In this document: positions 1 through 8,446 of the stretch, piece by piece | How the letters are laid out: each line of letters begins with the position of its first letter | Position numbering within the stretch: position 1 is the first letter of the stretch | Origin: a virus | Virus record (IMG/VR): IMGVR_UViG_3300042154_000908 | Coordinates: 1-33,089 of that record | Reading direction: 5' to 3' (one strand) | DNA length: 33,089 nucleotides | Made by a program: the position numbers and the translations under genes | Notes under the pieces: model-generated | Database searches by the model: none | What the model was told of the DNA's origin: nothing | The model's input: only the letters and a program-made list of their open reading frames with translations

Positions 1-13
1 ACAACCCCGTTAT

Positions 14-1606
14 ATGAGCGAACAGCAAAATATTAAGGAGATAATTAAACAGGAGTATATTAAGTGTGCTACAGATCCTGTTCACTTCATGAAGAAGTAT
101 TATATGATTCAACACCCTAAGCGTGGTAGAATCCAATTTAATTTATATCCTTTCCAAGAAAAAGTATTACGTTTATTTCAAAAGAATACTTACAACGTAG
201 TAAATAAATCAAGACAGTTAGGTATCTCTACCTTATCATCAGCATATGCTTTATGGCTAATGTTATTTCATAAGGACAAGAATATACTTTGTATCGCTAC
301 TAAGCAGGAAACTGCTAAAAATATGGTTACTAAAGTGCGTTTTGCCTATAATAACTTACCTAATTGGCTTAAAGTAAAAGCAGATGAGGATAATAAGTTA
401 TCACTCCGTTTATCAAATGGTTCTCAAATTAAAGCTGTTGGTGCAACTGCAGATGCAGGTAGATCTGAAGCCGTGTCCTTACTATTATTAGATGAGGCTG
501 CCTTCATTGAGGGTATTGATGAGATATTCGCTTCTGCTCAACAAACCTTAGCCACTGGAGGTCAATGTATTGCTATATCAACTCCATATGGTACAGGTAA
601 CTGGTTCCATAGAACGTTTATTGGCGCTGAACAAGGATCAAATGGCTTTATTGCTATTAAATTACCTTGGACTGTACACCCAGAACGAGATCAAAAATGG
701 AGAGATGAGCAAGATGATATTCTAGGACTTAGAAACGCTGCTCAGGAGTGTGATTGTGACTTTAGTACTTCAGGAGATACAGTAGTAGAACCTCCTATGC
801 TTAACTTTTATATGGAAACATTTATGGTTGAGCCTATGGAAAGAAGAGGATTTGATGGAAACTTATGGATTTGGGAATCACCAGACTACTCTAAAACATA
901 TATGGTTGTAGCTGACGTAGCTAGAGGTGATAGTAAAGACTATTCTGCATGTCATGTTATTGATGTAGAAGATGCTAAACAAGTAGCTGAATATAAAGGA
1001 CAAGTTGGTACTCGTGACTATGGAAATTTCTTAATTGGATTAGCCACTGAATATAATGACGCATTATTAGTAATTGAAAACGCCAATATTGGTTGGGATG
1101 TTATCCAAACTGCTATTGAGCGTGGATATCGCAATTTATATTACTCACCACGTTCAGATATTGCTATGACTAACGTTGAAATGTATTTGAATAGATTTGA
1201 TCGTGATGAAGGTATGGTTCCTGGATTTACTAACTCCTTAAAGACAAGACCACTTGTTATCTCAAAGATGGTTTCATACATTCACGAGAAGAGTTGCGTT
1301 ATTCAATCAAAACGTACACTTGAGGAACTAAGAACATTTGTATGGAAGAATGGTAAAGCACAAGCTTTAGATGGCTATAATGATGACTTGGTGATGTCTT
1401 TAGGTATTGGTTTATTCTTACGAGATACAGCATTACGTTATAGACAAACAGGTTTAGATCTATCTAAAGTGAGTGTAGGAGGTATGATGAAAACAGGATA
1501 TAATGATAATTCTGTATACCGCCATACATCTAATGGAAGTTACTTAAACCCATGGCAGATGGACACAGGTCATGGTACGGAGGATATGGATTGGTTGATT
1601 AGATAA
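14..1606 (+). CDS. terL: Large terminase subunit (gp17-like packaging ATPase/nuclease)
   Basis: This is the motor protein that translocates DNA into the prohead and cuts the concatemer. The N-terminal ATPase domain shows a Walker-A-like SRQLGIST at residues 66-73, a Walker B stretch LLLLDEAAF at 155-163 and an STP coupling motif at 189-191. The C-terminal RNase H-like nuclease shows the expected acidic residues D301 (VVADVARGD), E355 (VIENAN) and D458/D459 (YNDDLV). At 530 residues it is shorter than T4 gp17 (610). The Walker A lysine of T4 (SRQLGKT) is replaced by isoleucine. The ATG at 14 lies only 13 bases from the window edge and the frame is open upstream, so a longer N-terminus cannot be excluded. 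The portal gene follows after 38 bases. The family call is very secure. Confidence 0.97.
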   Translation: MSEQQNIKEIIKQEYIKCATDPVHFMKKYYMIQHPKRGRIQFNLYPFQEKVLRLFQKNTYNVVNKSRQLGISTLSSAYALWLMLFHKDKNILCIATKQETAKNMVTKVRFAYNNLPNWLKVKADEDNKLSLRLSNGSQIKAVGATADAGRSEAVSLLLLDEAAFIEGIDEIFASAQQTLATGGQCIAISTPYGTGNWFHRTFIGAEQGSNGFIAIKLPWTVHPERDQKWRDEQDDILGLRNAAQECDCDFSTSGDTVVEPPMLNFYMETFMVEPMERRGFDGNLWIWESPDYSKTYMVVADVARGDSKDYSACHVIDVEDAKQVAEYKGQVGTRDYGNFLIGLATEYNDALLVIENANIGWDVIQTAIERGYRNLYYSPRSDIAMTNVEMYLNRFDRDEGMVPGFTNSLKTRPLVISKMVSYIHEKSCVIQSKRTLEELRTFVWKNGKAQALDGYNDDLVMSLGIGLFLRDTALRYRQTGLDLSKVSVGGMMKTGYNDNSVYRHTSNGSYLNPWQMDTGHGTEDMDWLIR

Positions 1607-1614
1607 TACGGTAA

Positions 1615-1622
1615 ATATTTAT
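1615..1622 (+). promoter_or_regulatory. ATATTTAT motif, putative late promoter of portal gene
   Basis: Exact copy of the recurrent intergenic octamer, lying just after the terminase stop and 22 bases before the portal ATG. The function is inferred from recurrence and position only. Confidence 0.5.
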
Positions 1623-1644
1623 ACTCATACAAACAAAATAATTA

Positions 1645-3576
1645 ATGGCTGATACATCACTCTTTGGTAGGTTAAAACGATTATTCTCATCTGATGTTAT
1701 TATTAGAAACGTTGGTGGTGATCAACTAAAAGTAGTTGATACTGACCGAATACAATCGTTAGGTGCGTTGCAAACAAACGCATTAGTTGACCGCTTTACC
1801 AAAATATATACAACATCAGGCGCAGGAGTTTATAACCTTAACAACGTTTTAAACTACCAAACCTTACGTGTTCAATTATACACAGACTATGAAGCAATGG
1901 ATACAGACGCTATCGTAGCATCTGCGCTTGATATCATTGCTGACGAATGTACTTTAAAGAATGACTTCGGTGAAGTTATTCATATCAAATCATCAGACGA
2001 AAACGTACAGAAAATATTACGTAACTTGTTTTATGACGTGTTAAACATCGAGTTTAACTTATGGTCATGGACTAGAAACATGTGTAAGTACGGTGATTTT
2101 TATCTTAAATTAGAAATATCAGAAAAATTCGGCGTATATAACGTCATACCTTTCTCAGCATATGCAATTATACGAGAGGAGGGAGTAGACGTTAAAAACC
2201 CAACCTATGTGCGTTTTAAGTACGATCCTACATCGGTTGCTGGTACAACTATGGGATATGGAGTTATACCTCCAAATGCTATGTTAGGTGGAGCTGAAGG
2301 TATTTACTTTGAGAACTATGAAATGGCTCACTTCCGTCTATTAAGTGATGTTAACTTTTTACCATATGGCAGAAGTTACTTAGAACCAGGACGTAAAATA
2401 TTCAAACAATATGTTTTGATGGAAGATGCAATGTTGATTCATAGAATTGTTCGCGCTCCTGAAAAACGTGTTTTCTATGTTAACGTAGGTTCTATCCCAC
2501 CAAATGAAGTAGAAAACTACATGCAGAAGATGGTCAATAAGATGAAGAAAGTTCCTTATATTGATCCTCAAACTGGCCAATACAATCTTAAGTACAATAT
2601 GCAGAACACGATGGAGGATTTTTATATTCCTGTTCGTGGTAATGATAGTTCAACTCGTATTGATACTACTAAAGGATTAGAATATAATGGTATTGATGAC
2701 GTTGCTTACTTACGTGATAAGTTATTTGCTGCTCTTAAGATACCTAAAGCATTTATGGGTTACGAGAAAGATTTATCTGGTAAAGCAACACTTGCCGCTG
2801 AAGATATTCGTTTTGCTCGTACAGTTGAACGTATTCAACGTATTGTACTATCAGAATTATACAAAATCGCTATTGTACACTTATATGTTCAGGGATATGA
2901 AGGTGAGTCATTAACTAACTTTGAGTTAGACTTAACTACACCATCAATTATATATGATCAAGAACGTATGGCGTTACTCGCTCAAAAGGTTGACTTAGCA
3001 GGTAACATGATTGATAAAGAATTAATGCCAACTAGTTGGATTTATGAGCATTTATTCCACATGAGTGAAGAACAAATGGATGACTTACGTGATCAATTGG
3101 TTGAAGATAAGAAAACTAAATTCCGCCTAGACCAAATACAAACTGAGGGTAATGATCCATATGATTCTGGTCAAGCCTACGGTACACCATCACAATTGGC
3201 TACTGCTTACGGTACGGGTCGATATAATGCAAATAATGAAGTTCCTGTAGGATTTGATGAAACTAATCCAAACGAACCTAAACCATTACAAGGTAGACCA
3301 ACTGAACATCCATCATTTATTGGTACTCAAAAAGATCCATTAGGTAAAGATCGTTTAGGTAATAAGTTTATGAAGAGCAATGATGACCAAGAAGACGGTA
3401 CATTGCGCGCTAGCTACAAAGGCAACTCAGCATTAGCGATGGAGGCAAAAGCATCATCAACATTGGCTGGTCTTAAAGCAGCATTAGCAAACGCACCTAA
3501 AGCTAATCGCAAGATCACGTTATTTGAACAGAGCGATTTGTTAAACGAGGACAATATCCGTGAGCAACTTGATTAA
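1645..3576 (+). CDS. 20: Portal vertex protein (gp20-like)
   Basis: This forms the ring at the unique capsid vertex through which DNA enters and on which the neck is built. The family signature is clear across residues 20-500: an N-terminal YNLNNVLNYQTLR/LYTDYEAMDTDAIVASALDI region, the central RAPEKRVFYVNVGSIP stretch, a MEDFYIPVRG segment and GLEYNGIDDVAYLRDKLF. It is 643 residues against 524 for T4 gp20. The extra length is mostly a C-terminal tail from about residue 510 that is rich in Gly, Pro, Asn and charged residues and looks poorly ordered. The gene sits directly between terminase and the unknown block at 3611-6494. In T4 the sheath and tube genes lie between 17 and 20; here they do not. 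Confidence 0.97.
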   Translation: MADTSLFGRLKRLFSSDVIIRNVGGDQLKVVDTDRIQSLGALQTNALVDRFTKIYTTSGAGVYNLNNVLNYQTLRVQLYTDYEAMDTDAIVASALDIIADECTLKNDFGEVIHIKSSDENVQKILRNLFYDVLNIEFNLWSWTRNMCKYGDFYLKLEISEKFGVYNVIPFSAYAIIREEGVDVKNPTYVRFKYDPTSVAGTTMGYGVIPPNAMLGGAEGIYFENYEMAHFRLLSDVNFLPYGRSYLEPGRKIFKQYVLMEDAMLIHRIVRAPEKRVFYVNVGSIPPNEVENYMQKMVNKMKKVPYIDPQTGQYNLKYNMQNTMEDFYIPVRGNDSSTRIDTTKGLEYNGIDDVAYLRDKLFAALKIPKAFMGYEKDLSGKATLAAEDIRFARTVERIQRIVLSELYKIAIVHLYVQGYEGESLTNFELDLTTPSIIYDQERMALLAQKVDLAGNMIDKELMPTSWIYEHLFHMSEEQMDDLRDQLVEDKKTKFRLDQIQTEGNDPYDSGQAYGTPSQLATAYGTGRYNANNEVPVGFDETNPNEPKPLQGRPTEHPSFIGTQKDPLGKDRLGNKFMKSNDDQEDGTLRASYKGNSALAMEAKASSTLAGLKAALANAPKANRKITLFEQSDLLNEDNIREQLD

Positions 3577-3580
3577 TAAC

Positions 3581-3588
3581 ATATTTAT
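3581..3588 (+). promoter_or_regulatory. ATATTTAT motif, putative late promoter
   Basis: Exact octamer, continuing as CATATTTATAA, placed 4 bases after the portal stop and 22 bases before the ATG at 3611. This is the same spacing as in front of the portal gene. Confidence 0.5.
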
Positions 3589-3610
3589 AAGTAGTGCGCA
3601 TTAACTTTAT

Positions 3611-4468
3611 ATGAAAGCCAAACACAGCAAATTTAAAAATACAGGTATTTTATTTGAATTACTTGTCCGCCAGATCGCATCTGATGTGCTATCAGCCAAA
3701 GATTCATCGTCGGTTAAAATCATTAAGAAATTTTTCTCCAACAGCGAATTAGCCAAGGAGCATAAATTATATTATACTATTGCTTCAGCTGAAAAGTTGA
3801 GCGAGTCTAAAGCCGAGTCATTGATTAATACTGTACTTGATTTAAGTACTAAGTTGAATCGTGAGCAAATCAACAAAGATAAGTACAACTTGATCAAAGA
3901 GATCAAGAAGAACTACGATCTTGATGATTTCTTCAAGGCTAAGATCAATAATTACAAAGTATTAGCGTCTATCTCTACGTTAATTGAGTCTAAAAACAGC
4001 AAGGAATTTGATGATCCTAAAACAATTGTCACTAATAAGTTAACATTGTTGGAACATATCACAAAAATTCCATTGACTGAAGAAAAAATTCAAAGTGCTG
4101 TCATCAATGAGTTCACAAGAGCTGATAAAGATATTCGTATCTTGGCTTATAAATTACTTATTGAGAAATTTAATGACAAATATTCATATTTCAGTACTAC
4201 CCAAAAGAATGTGTTGAAAGAATTCATCAATAATATTTCTAATACAGAACAACTACGTGAGTTTGTTAACAAGAATGTTAATGGTTTAAAAGCTGAGTTA
4301 CAAGCATTCATTCCTAAACTAGATGACAAAACTACTCAGATCAAACTAAACGAGATATTGAATTTAATGGTTGGTGTTCCTAAAGGTAAAACTGTAAAAG
4401 ATGAGCATATGATCTCATTATTACAATACCATGAGTTACTAGATGAATTAAAAAAAGTATCTAAGTAA
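3611..4468 (+). CDS. Unknown phage protein, possible prohead-core component
   Basis: A 285-residue protein that I do not recognise with confidence. It begins MKAKHSKFKNTGILFELLVRQ and is Lys/Glu/Leu/Ile-rich, apparently almost entirely alpha-helical, with no membrane segment, signal peptide or enzyme motif. It follows the portal gene and starts a four-gene run (3611, 4469, 4996, 5215) with gaps of 0-11 bases. In T4 the slot between portal and protease holds the small prohead-core genes 67 and 68, so a role inside the assembling head is a reasonable positional guess. It is much longer than T4 gp67 or gp68 and I see no sequence match to either. Confidence 0.8.
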   Translation: MKAKHSKFKNTGILFELLVRQIASDVLSAKDSSSVKIIKKFFSNSELAKEHKLYYTIASAEKLSESKAESLINTVLDLSTKLNREQINKDKYNLIKEIKKNYDLDDFFKAKINNYKVLASISTLIESKNSKEFDDPKTIVTNKLTLLEHITKIPLTEEKIQSAVINEFTRADKDIRILAYKLLIEKFNDKYSYFSTTQKNVLKEFINNISNTEQLREFVNKNVNGLKAELQAFIPKLDDKTTQIKLNEILNLMVGVPKGKTVKDEHMISLLQYHELLDELKKVSK

Positions 4469-4984
4469 ATGGACATTAGAAAATATATTAAGGAGTATAC
4501 TACACAACTAGTAAAAGAAATGTCTGGTACTGGTACAGGTGCTGGTTTTGCTCCTGGTGTTTCCAATCCACAAATCGCTACTGCTAAAGCATTTAAAAAA
4601 ATCAAGAAAGAAGACGCTCCACAACTTGCTGGAGGTAAAGTAAAAAATAATTACGCTGTATCTCATTTTGGTTTCACAAATGCTCCTTCTGTTCCTAACC
4701 GTAAGTCTAAAGCAATAGACTATAAGCAATTATGGAAAGAATATAAAATAAACAAACCAGGAGCTGATAATTATATAGCATTTAAACTTAGACCTAATAC
4801 ATTAGAAAAATTTGAAAAACTAATGGCTACTGACACTAAGTTTTATGATGAAGTATATGATATTATTTTCTTTACTGGAAAGGATGATGATGAAAACTAC
4901 AATGTATGGGATGGAGGAAATGAAAGTAGATACGCTTACATACAAGGTGCGTTTGATGAAAAAGATAGAAACCCTGAATATTAA
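4469..4984 (+). CDS. Unknown phage protein, 171 residues
   Basis: The ATG follows the previous stop codon with no gap (TAA-ATG), so the two genes are probably translationally coupled. The N-terminus is amphipathic (MDIRKYIKEYTTQLVKEM), followed by a flexible Gly/Thr/Pro segment at about residues 20-35. The C-terminal half is soluble and acidic (FTGKDDDENYNVWDGGNESRY at about 135-155). No catalytic motif or membrane segment is visible. The position between portal and protease suggests a head-assembly role, but nothing in the sequence shows it directly. Confidence 0.78.
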   Translation: MDIRKYIKEYTTQLVKEMSGTGTGAGFAPGVSNPQIATAKAFKKIKKEDAPQLAGGKVKNNYAVSHFGFTNAPSVPNRKSKAIDYKQLWKEYKINKPGADNYIAFKLRPNTLEKFEKLMATDTKFYDEVYDIIFFTGKDDDENYNVWDGGNESRYAYIQGAFDEKDRNPEY

Positions 4985-4995
4985 ATAAAATAACA

Positions 4996-5208
4996 ATGGA
5001 TAATTTTGACTATAAAAAATTCGTATTTAACGCTAAGGCTAACATAAACGAAAATATGGAAGTTAAAGAGGCTGTTAACCCTGAACTTGATTCTAAAGTA
5101 TTAGGATATGTAAAGGATTTAGCTAAGTTTTATGAGTATAGTGATCAAGATGCTGTATTCGCTATTATCCAATCACTTGTAAGACAAGGATTATATAACC
5201 CAAAATAA
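4996..5208 (+). CDS. Unknown small protein, 70 residues
   Basis: A small soluble protein with a charged N-terminus (MDNFDYKKFVFNAK) and a predicted helical C-terminal half ending SLVRQGLYNPK. It starts 11 bases after the previous gene and ends 6 bases before the next, so it reads as part of the same operon. Coding is supported by this tight packing and an ordinary composition. I recognise no domain. Confidence 0.7.
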   Translation: MDNFDYKKFVFNAKANINENMEVKEAVNPELDSKVLGYVKDLAKFYEYSDQDAVFAIIQSLVRQGLYNPK

Positions 5209-5214
5209 AAAATA

Positions 5215-5343
5215 ATGGCTAAAGCAAAATCAGCAAGCAATAGTACCAAAGTTTCATTCGGTAAACGCAAAATAGGATCAGCACAAAAATCATTTAACAA
5301 ACACACACCACGCCCTAAAGCGTATCGTGGCCAAGGAAGATAA
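5215..5343 (+). CDS. Small basic protein, 42 residues
   Basis: Short reading frame starting MAKAKSASNSTKVSFGKRK and ending PRPKAYRGQGR. About a third of its residues are Lys, Arg or His and there is only one aromatic residue besides two Phe. It fills the space between the 70-residue gene (6-base gap) and the next gene exactly, and its stop codon overlaps the first base of the following ATATTTAT motif. From memory, short basic proteins ending in a similar YRGQGR tail occur in other T4-like phages, but I cannot verify this here. The charge suggests nucleic-acid or acidic-scaffold binding; that is inference. Confidence 0.72.
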   Translation: MAKAKSASNSTKVSFGKRKIGSAQKSFNKHTPRPKAYRGQGR

Positions 5344-5350
5344 TATTTAT
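5343..5350 (+). promoter_or_regulatory. ATATTTAT motif, putative late promoter with almost no leader
   Basis: Exact octamer whose first base is the last base of the upstream TAA stop. It ends only 4 bases before the ATG at 5355. If it acts as a -10 element, transcription would begin at or within a few bases of the start codon. Confidence 0.5.
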
Positions 5351-5354
5351 CAGT

Positions 5355-6494
5355 ATGACAACAATAGATTTATACAAAAAGCATAAAGCAGGCGAGGTAA
5401 GTCGCGAGAAATTTTTATACGAGGTTAGACGTGACGCTAAGTTACCTTGGATTATTAGTGTAACATCATATGATGATGCTATTAAAATCCTTAAGAACAA
5501 GGGTATTATCCGTGAGTCTGTAGAAGAAATTAAAGTAGATACTACTGAAGAAGCACCTATGGAAGAAATGTCTTATGAAGATACTTCTGTAGATGAAAAA
5601 TTGGAACCAGTAAGTGATGAAGATATTGAAATATATGTTGACGAATTGGGTACAAGTGTTGATAAAAAAATGTTAGGTAAATTCTTCGCTGAAAATAACT
5701 TATATGAAAGAGAAGAAGACGCTTTATTGAAACATTATGGTTTCTATAATGACGTTGACGATGTAATGGATGTTTTAAGATTCAAAGACAGATATAAGTC
5801 TCGTAGAAGAGAATTTGCTGAGTCTGATTCATTACAAGAAGGTAAGAAAAAACAACCAAAAGCGCTTGACGCGGATCATGCTAATCCATACCAATACCGT
5901 TTAGGTATTCAATATGAATTAGAATGTTCTGATGACTATACTGATGAGGGTTTAGAAAAAGCTAAAGCTAAAACATTAAGAAATTTAGCTAAAGATTCTA
6001 ACTACTACACAACGTTAAATGCTAAAAAATCACCTTACACTTTTAAAGAAACTGAAACTAACAAACCAGGAATGCAAGCAACTGCTGATGGAATGTTGAA
6101 AAAAGGTGCTGGTAAGAATGCTAAAGCAAATGTTAAAGATAATTTAGGTAAGAAAGAGCAAGGAACTGCATCTCCAAAAGGTGTTAAGGAAATGACTATG
6201 ACACCTAAGAAAGCTAAAGGAATTAGCAAAGTAATGGATATGCCTGGTAAACCAAAAGTGGTTAAAGAAGGTGTTTCATTCAAAGATTTTTTTTTAACTG
6301 AGAACGAAGAAGTAGAAGTAGATAAGAAAACTAAAAATATTGCTAAAATCAAAGCTAAGTTAAAGAAAGAAACTAAACTTATTAAGTCTAAAACTACAGG
6401 AACAACTATTGATGTAGTACCAGATAATCAAGTATCAGACATACAAGCTAGTTTAGCTAAAAAAGGAGTTCAAACAACAACAACAGACGTATAA
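5355..6494 (+). CDS. Unknown charged protein, possible head-internal component
   Basis: A 379-residue protein of no family I recognise. Residues 1-50 look folded (LYKKHKAGEVSREKF, then LPWIISVTSYDDAIKIL). Residues 50-100 are acidic. Residues 110-160 contain a second probable helical domain. From about 165 it is strongly Lys-rich and low-complexity (GKKKQPKAL, MLKKGAGKNAKANVK), ending in a Thr-rich tail. Alternating acidic and basic unstructured segments next to a prohead protease are typical of scaffold or internal head proteins, but this is positional inference. The protease gene follows after 10 bases, probably on the same transcript. Confidence 0.8.
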   Translation: MTTIDLYKKHKAGEVSREKFLYEVRRDAKLPWIISVTSYDDAIKILKNKGIIRESVEEIKVDTTEEAPMEEMSYEDTSVDEKLEPVSDEDIEIYVDELGTSVDKKMLGKFFAENNLYEREEDALLKHYGFYNDVDDVMDVLRFKDRYKSRRREFAESDSLQEGKKKQPKALDADHANPYQYRLGIQYELECSDDYTDEGLEKAKAKTLRNLAKDSNYYTTLNAKKSPYTFKETETNKPGMQATADGMLKKGAGKNAKANVKDNLGKKEQGTASPKGVKEMTMTPKKAKGISKVMDMPGKPKVVKEGVSFKDFFLTENEEVEVDKKTKNIAKIKAKLKKETKLIKSKTTGTTIDVVPDNQVSDIQASLAKKGVQTTTTDV

Positions 6495-6504
6495 TATACT
6501 AATC

Positions 6505-7149
6505 ATGTCCAAACAAGTTTTAATAGAATATTTCTCATTCCAGCCATCACCTCAATCATTGAATGAGGCGAAGTTTAATCCATCTAAAAACTTAATTGTT
6601 GAGGGTGTGGTACAACGTGCTGATGCTAAAAATCAAAATGGACGTGTTTATCCTAAAGATACTTTAAAACGTGAAGTAGAAAAGTATGTTAGTGGACCTA
6701 TCGCTGAAAATAGAGCATTAGGCGAACTAGATCACCCAGATTCATCTATTATCAATCTTAAAAACGTATGCCATAACATTACTAAATTATGGTGGGACGG
6801 AGATGATTTAATGGGTAGAATCGAAGTATTACCGACACCAAGTGGTAATATCTTAAAGCAGTTATTTGTTAATAATATTACTGTAGGTATTTCATCTCGT
6901 GGTATGGGTTCAGTTAAACCATTAGGTGAAGGTACAGTAGAGGTACAAGACGATTTCGAATTGTTATGTTGGGATTTTGTATCAACACCATCTACACAAG
7001 GTGCATTTATGCGTCCAACAGGTGGAACAATGAACGAGTCATATGACCCAACAACAATTGCTAAACCTAGCAAATATGGTAAAATCAACCAGTTAATATC
7101 TGAGATTATTTGTTCTCAAACTGGGATATGTTGCATAAAGCCTATCTAG
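6505..7149 (+). CDS. 21: Prohead core protease (gp21-like, peptidase U9 family)
   Basis: Serine protease that matures the T4-type prohead by cutting scaffold and capsid precursors after (L/I)xE sites. Visible hallmarks are an N-terminal segment IVEGVVQRADAKNQNGRVYP (31-50), the catalytic-His region ELDHPDSS with H77, and the catalytic-Ser region VGISSRGMGS with S130/S131, followed by FELLCWDFVSTPS, which probably carries an acidic residue of the active site. Its 214 residues match T4 gp21 (212). The C-terminus is unusually Cys-rich (IICSQTGICC). The stop codon TAG lies inside a hairpin (see 7135-7260). It is followed by scaffold and capsid genes, as in T4. Confidence 0.95.
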   Translation: MSKQVLIEYFSFQPSPQSLNEAKFNPSKNLIVEGVVQRADAKNQNGRVYPKDTLKREVEKYVSGPIAENRALGELDHPDSSIINLKNVCHNITKLWWDGDDLMGRIEVLPTPSGNILKQLFVNNITVGISSRGMGSVKPLGEGTVEVQDDFELLCWDFVSTPSTQGAFMRPTGGTMNESYDPTTIAKPSKYGKINQLISEIICSQTGICCIKPI

Positions 7150-7260
7150 GACTTTATCGCTTAGACATATCTACATATATTTATTGATACCCATATAGGA
7201 TCTCTAATATCCTATCGTTTTAATTACATACCCTTATATTGTCTCAAATTAAATAGACAA
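7135..7260 (+). other. Structured intergenic leader between protease and scaffold genes
   Basis: Three inverted repeats sit in this stretch. ATAAAG+CCT (7135-7143) pairs with AGG+CTTTAT (7148-7157, one bulged A) and spans the protease stop codon. ATAGGAT (7195-7201) pairs with ATCCTAT (7209-7215). TTGTCT (7239-7244) pairs with AGACAA (7255-7260). None is followed by a T-run, so they are not classic terminators. The 131-base gap is the longest in the window and precedes the highly expressed scaffold-capsid pair, so mRNA processing or stability control is plausible. Confidence 0.45.
7177..7184 (+). promoter_or_regulatory. ATATTTAT motif, putative late promoter of scaffold-capsid unit
   Basis: Exact octamer within ACATATATTTATT, 96 bases before the scaffold ATG at 7281. 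The long leader holds two small inverted repeats. Confidence 0.48.
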
Positions 7261-7280
7261 TCCCCGACAAAAATTTTATT

Positions 7281-8426
7281 ATGTCAAATCAAGCATTGTT
7301 CGCACAAGCGATCGCTGATGCTAAAGCTGTACGCGAAGCCGCGTTAGCTAATGCAAAAGCCGCTCTTGAAGAAACCTTTGCTCCACGAATCAAAGAAATG
7401 ATTTCGTTAAAACTTTCTGAAGAAGTTGAGGAAGAATTAGACGAAGTTAAAGATGAGATGGAAGAAGGAATCGAAGAGTATCGCATTAAGAAGCCTGCTT
7501 CTAACAAAGAAGAAATGCAAGAAACAGCTGATAAGGATGAAGACGACAAACTTAAAGAAGGTGACGACCAAATGGACGAAACTTACGATATGGAAGAATC
7601 TTTAGACGAAATCTTAGCTGAACTTGAAGCTTTAGAGGGAGAAGACAAAGGCGCTGACATGGAAGAAGCAAAATCTGATGATGATTCTATGATGGAAGCA
7701 GCAGAAGAAGATGATACCATGGAAGAAGCTAAAGATGACGAATTGAAAGAGGAAGAAGAAGAAGAAGAAGGTGAAGAAGAAGGTGACGAAGAAATCACTG
7801 AGTTAACTGTTGACGAGTTAAGAGACATCATTCATGATGTTGTAGCTGAGTTAATGGGACAAAGTGGATCTGAAGCTCCTGATATGGAACCAACTGACAT
7901 GGAAACTTCTGACACAGAAATTACCGACATCGACGAAATGTTATCTGAATTAGATGAAGAATCTAATGATGACCTTTACGAAGCTAAAAAAGAAAAAACC
8001 AAAGCTGAAAAAGCTAAGGAAAAAGCTGCTGAAGAAAAAGCTGCTAAGGCAGAAAAGAAAGCAGAAAAAGCTGAAAAAGAGTTAAAAGAAGCTATCAGTG
8101 TTATCAAAACATTGAAAGAATCAATTAACGAAGTGAACTTATTAAACGCTAAATTACTTTACGTTAATAAGATTTTCAAAGCTAAGTCATTAGCTGAATC
8201 ACAAAAAGTAAAAGTTATTAACGCATTTGATCGTGCAACTACAATCAATGAGGTTAAAAACATTTACGCAACATTAAAAGAATCTGTAAGTGAGACTAAG
8301 AAGTCTTCATTGAAAGAATCTATTGGTTTCGCTTCTAAAGCAGTTGGAAATGCTCCTAAGCAAACAATTGTAGAAAGCGATGCTGTTATTAACCGCTTAC
8401 AAAAATTAGCGGGTATTATTAAATAA
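7281..8426 (+). CDS. 22: Prohead scaffold/core protein (gp22-like)
   Basis: This is the internal scaffold on which the capsid assembles and which gp21 later degrades. Of 381 residues, positions 45-235 are extremely acidic, including an almost pure Glu run at 157-171. Residues 235-270 form an Ala/Lys/Glu coiled coil, and the C-terminal part (about 285-335: LLNAKLLYVNKIFKAKSLAES onwards) is the folded helical core typical of T4-type scaffolds. Possible gp21 sites of the form (L/I)xE are frequent. It lies between protease and major capsid gene, as gene 22 does in T4, but is longer than T4 gp22 (269). The start is chosen at the first ATG, which follows an A/T-rich leader. Confidence 0.88.
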   Translation: MSNQALFAQAIADAKAVREAALANAKAALEETFAPRIKEMISLKLSEEVEEELDEVKDEMEEGIEEYRIKKPASNKEEMQETADKDEDDKLKEGDDQMDETYDMEESLDEILAELEALEGEDKGADMEEAKSDDDSMMEAAEEDDTMEEAKDDELKEEEEEEEGEEEGDEEITELTVDELRDIIHDVVAELMGQSGSEAPDMEPTDMETSDTEITDIDEMLSELDEESNDDLYEAKKEKTKAEKAKEKAAEEKAAKAEKKAEKAEKELKEAISVIKTLKESINEVNLLNAKLLYVNKIFKAKSLAESQKVKVINAFDRATTINEVKNIYATLKESVSETKKSSLKESIGFASKAVGNAPKQTIVESDAVINRLQKLAGIIK

Positions 8427-8446
8427 ATTTAAATTTTCATTAACAA

